DNA of 64,000 nt from assembly GCF_918731615.1 (NCBI RefSeq), contig NZ_OU957226.1, forward strand, positions 1 through 64,000. Direction: 5' to 3'. The position numbers were made by a program, and so were the translations under genes. This DNA comes from Flavobacterium sp. CECT 9288 (GTDB taxonomy: Bacteria; Bacteroidota; Bacteroidia; Flavobacteriales; Flavobacteriaceae). Positions 62,627 to 64,000 of this stretch are shown here, in pieces (within the stretch, counting starts at the first letter, position 1; every line of letters begins with the position of its first letter). The notes below the pieces were generated by a model. It was given only the letters and a program-made list of their open reading frames with translations. It made no database searches and was not told where the DNA came from.

Positions 62627-62956
62627 ATGACTGATACTAATTTCTTTGAACGTGTTTATGATATCGTAAGGCAAATACCTCATGGTAAAGTAACTTCATA
62701 CGGCGCTATTGCAAAAGCGCTAGGAGCAGCGCGATCAGCCAGAATGGTGGGTTGGGCCATGAATGCATCACACACTCTTGAGGATGTTCCTGCACACAGA
62801 GTTGTTAATAGAAATGGTTTGCTTACTGGCAAAATGCACTTTGATGGCACCAATTTAATGCAACAACTTCTAGAAAACGAGGGAATTGTAGTGCTAGACA
62901 ACCAAATTGTTGATTTTAAGAAACATTTTTGGCAGCCCGAAACCGCCGTTGAGTAA
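62627..62956 (+). CDS. Alkyltransferase-like protein (MGMT fold, no acceptor Cys)
   Basis: A 109-residue protein equal to the DNA-binding domain of O6-alkylguanine-DNA alkyltransferase: FFERVYDIVRQIPHGKVTSYGAIAKALG (helix-turn-helix), ARMVGWAMNAS and the active-site loop PAHRVVNRNG. In true repair enzymes this loop is PCHRVV; here Ala56 replaces the alkyl-accepting Cys, so the protein cannot carry out the transfer. Such alkyltransferase-like proteins bind alkylated guanine and direct it to nucleotide excision repair. It begins 31 bp after the LysE-type gene. Confidence 0.9.
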   Translation: MTDTNFFERVYDIVRQIPHGKVTSYGAIAKALGAARSARMVGWAMNASHTLEDVPAHRVVNRNGLLTGKMHFDGTNLMQQLLENEGIVVLDNQIVDFKKHFWQPETAVE

Positions 62957-63046
62957 CAATTTTAAGCTGAAAATCAGTTATAATTCCTACTGATTGATAA
63001 ATCAATAAATGCAATGTAAATCCTTTAAAATATTAACTTTTCATCC

Positions 63047-63054
63047 TATCTTTG
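63047..63054 (+). promoter_or_regulatory. -7 box (TATCTTTG) of mrp
   Basis: Exact TAnnTTTG, 70 bases before the ATG at 63125. Confidence 0.65.
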
Positions 63055-63124
63055 TAATCTGAAATGAGTTTAAATAAACATAATGTAGCATTCTAAAAAT
63101 ACTATTAGAATAAATAAACACACC

Positions 63125-64000
63125 ATGAAACTAGATAGAAAAGAAATACTTAAAGCCCTAGAAACAATTACAATTGCTGGTGAAGGAAAGAATATGGTAG
63201 AGAGCGGTGCAATTACAAACGTAATCACTTTTGGAGATGAGGTAGTTGTTGATTTAGTATTGCATACACCAGCGATGCACATCAAGAAACGCGCTGAAGA
63301 TGATATCAAAAAAACGATCCTTGAATTGGTTTCGGCTGAAGCCAAAATTAAAATCAATACGAAAGTTGAAGTAGCTGATAAGCCAGAAATTAAAGGAAAA
63401 TCAATACCAGGAATCAAAAATATTATAGCCGTAGCCTCTGGAAAAGGAGGAGTAGGTAAATCAACAGTTACAGCAAACCTAGCTGTAACATTAGCAAAAA
63501 TGGGTTTTTCAGTAGGGATTTTAGATGCTGATATTTACGGACCATCTATGCCTATTATGTTTGATGTTGAAAATGAAAAACCAATATCAGTTACTGTTGA
63601 TGGAAGGTCTAAAATGAAACCAGTAGAAAGTTATGAAGTTAAAATTCTATCTATTGGGTTTTTTACAGCACCAAGTCAAGCCGTAATCTGGAGAGGACCA
63701 ATGGCTTCCAAAGCATTGAACCAAATGATTTTTGATGCTGATTGGGGAGAACTTGATTTTATGCTTATTGATTTGCCTCCAGGAACAGGAGATATTCACT
63801 TGTCTATTGTACAATCATTGCCTATTACCGGTGCCGTTGTAGTAAGTACACCACAAGCGGTTGCTTTGGCTGATGCCAAAAAAGGTGTATCCATGTTCTT
63901 GTCTGAAGCTATCAACGTTCCTGTTTTAGGAATTATTGAAAACATGGCGTATTTCACACCCGAAGAGTTACCAGAAAACAAATACTACATCTTTGGTCAA
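63125..64000 (+). CDS. Mrp/ApbC family iron-sulfur carrier ATPase (3' partial)
   Basis: The first 292 codons of an Mrp/NBP35 ATPase; the frame is open through the right edge. It has an N-terminal DUF59/MIP18-like domain (about 1-85, starting DRKEILKALETITIAGEGKNMVE) and the deviant Walker A GKGGVGKS at residues 106-113, followed by DADIYGPSMP, the GPMASKALNQM helix, LIDLPPGTGD (Walker B) and ENMAYF. The family assembles or carries Fe-S clusters. The C-terminal cluster-binding Cys pair would lie beyond the window. Confidence 0.93.
   Translation, partial: MKLDRKEILKALETITIAGEGKNMVESGAITNVITFGDEVVVDLVLHTPAMHIKKRAEDDIKKTILELVSAEAKIKINTKVEVADKPEIKGKSIPGIKNIIAVASGKGGVGKSTVTANLAVTLAKMGFSVGILDADIYGPSMPIMFDVENEKPISVTVDGRSKMKPVESYEVKILSIGFFTAPSQAVIWRGPMASKALNQMIFDADWGELDFMLIDLPPGTGDIHLSIVQSLPITGAVVVSTPQAVALADAKKGVSMFLSEAINVPVLGIIENMAYFTPEELPENKYYIFGQ

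Noticed and set aside
1..64000. CRISPR arrays, rRNA genes, transposases, integrases, replication origin
   Set aside because: No short regularly spaced repeats, rRNA-like sequence or recombinase genes were seen; the only long tandem repeats are coding.

Overview
The window is AT-rich DNA from a member of the phylum Bacteroidota, almost certainly a Flavobacterium-like flavobacterium. The evidence is type IX secretion hallmarks (a gliding-motility-type C-terminal sorting domain, PorP/SprF, a PorE-like protein, a type A sorting domain), SprB repeats, GLPGLI and CarboxypepD-reg/TonB-type outer-membrane proteins, a MurF-alanine racemase fusion, and some twenty TAnnTTTG boxes (the Bacteroidota -7 promoter element) in front of genes. 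Several of these boxes fall inside the longest open frame of the gene they serve, so they move the start codon downstream; I used them that way for sucA, tatD-like, phoD-like, the PAP2-like gene, the ldt gene and trmB.

Layout. 0-11 kb: the 3' part of a giant surface adhesin made of nine nearly identical 624-bp repeats (18 Calx-beta-like domains), followed by its PorP/SprF-like and PorE-like partner genes. 11-18 kb: a secreted protein of unknown function, a umuC-umuD operon, and a GLPGLI/outer-membrane-receptor pair lying between two copies of one terminator hairpin. 17.8-25 kb: a minus-strand tetR-tolC-acrA-acrB-type efflux operon and a separate yceI-type gene. Each has the same 28-bp inverted repeat over its promoter, so they probably form one TetR regulon. 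A short-chain prenyl diphosphate synthase follows. 26-36.5 kb: housekeeping genes (sucA-sucB, TatD-type DNase, acyltransferase, asparaginase), an SprB-repeat secreted protein, a retropepsin-like protease and a tRNA-Ser(GGA). 37-48 kb: a Tat-exported PhoD-type phosphatase lipoprotein, outer-membrane and PAP2-like proteins, murF-alr, mscL, asd, and a His/Cys-rich protein with a TonB receptor and lipoprotein that looks like a metal-uptake module.

48-56 kb is the accessory part. It holds a DUF1016 PD-(D/E)XK nuclease, a prolyl oligopeptidase, a structured intergenic repeat, an XRE regulator overlapping a PD-(D/E)XK plus DUF2075 ATPase gene (a candidate defence pair), a small unknown gene, an HPF/RaiA-type protein, and a BRO-family gene bracketed by a 73-bp direct repeat that starts at the 3' end of the HPF gene. 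56-64 kb: L,D-transpeptidase, AsmA-like protein, NTF2/SnoaL-like protein, trmB, LysE-type exporter, an alkyltransferase-like protein without the acceptor cysteine, and the start of mrp/apbC, which runs off the right edge.

The most notable signals are: (1) the higher-order pattern A-B-C-B-D-A-B-C-D of synonymous variants in the adhesin repeats; (2) the shared operator linking the efflux pump to the YceI-type gene; (3) accessory genes repeatedly bracketed by duplicated terminator hairpins; (4) the XRE/nuclease-ATPase pair with its own inverted-repeat operator.
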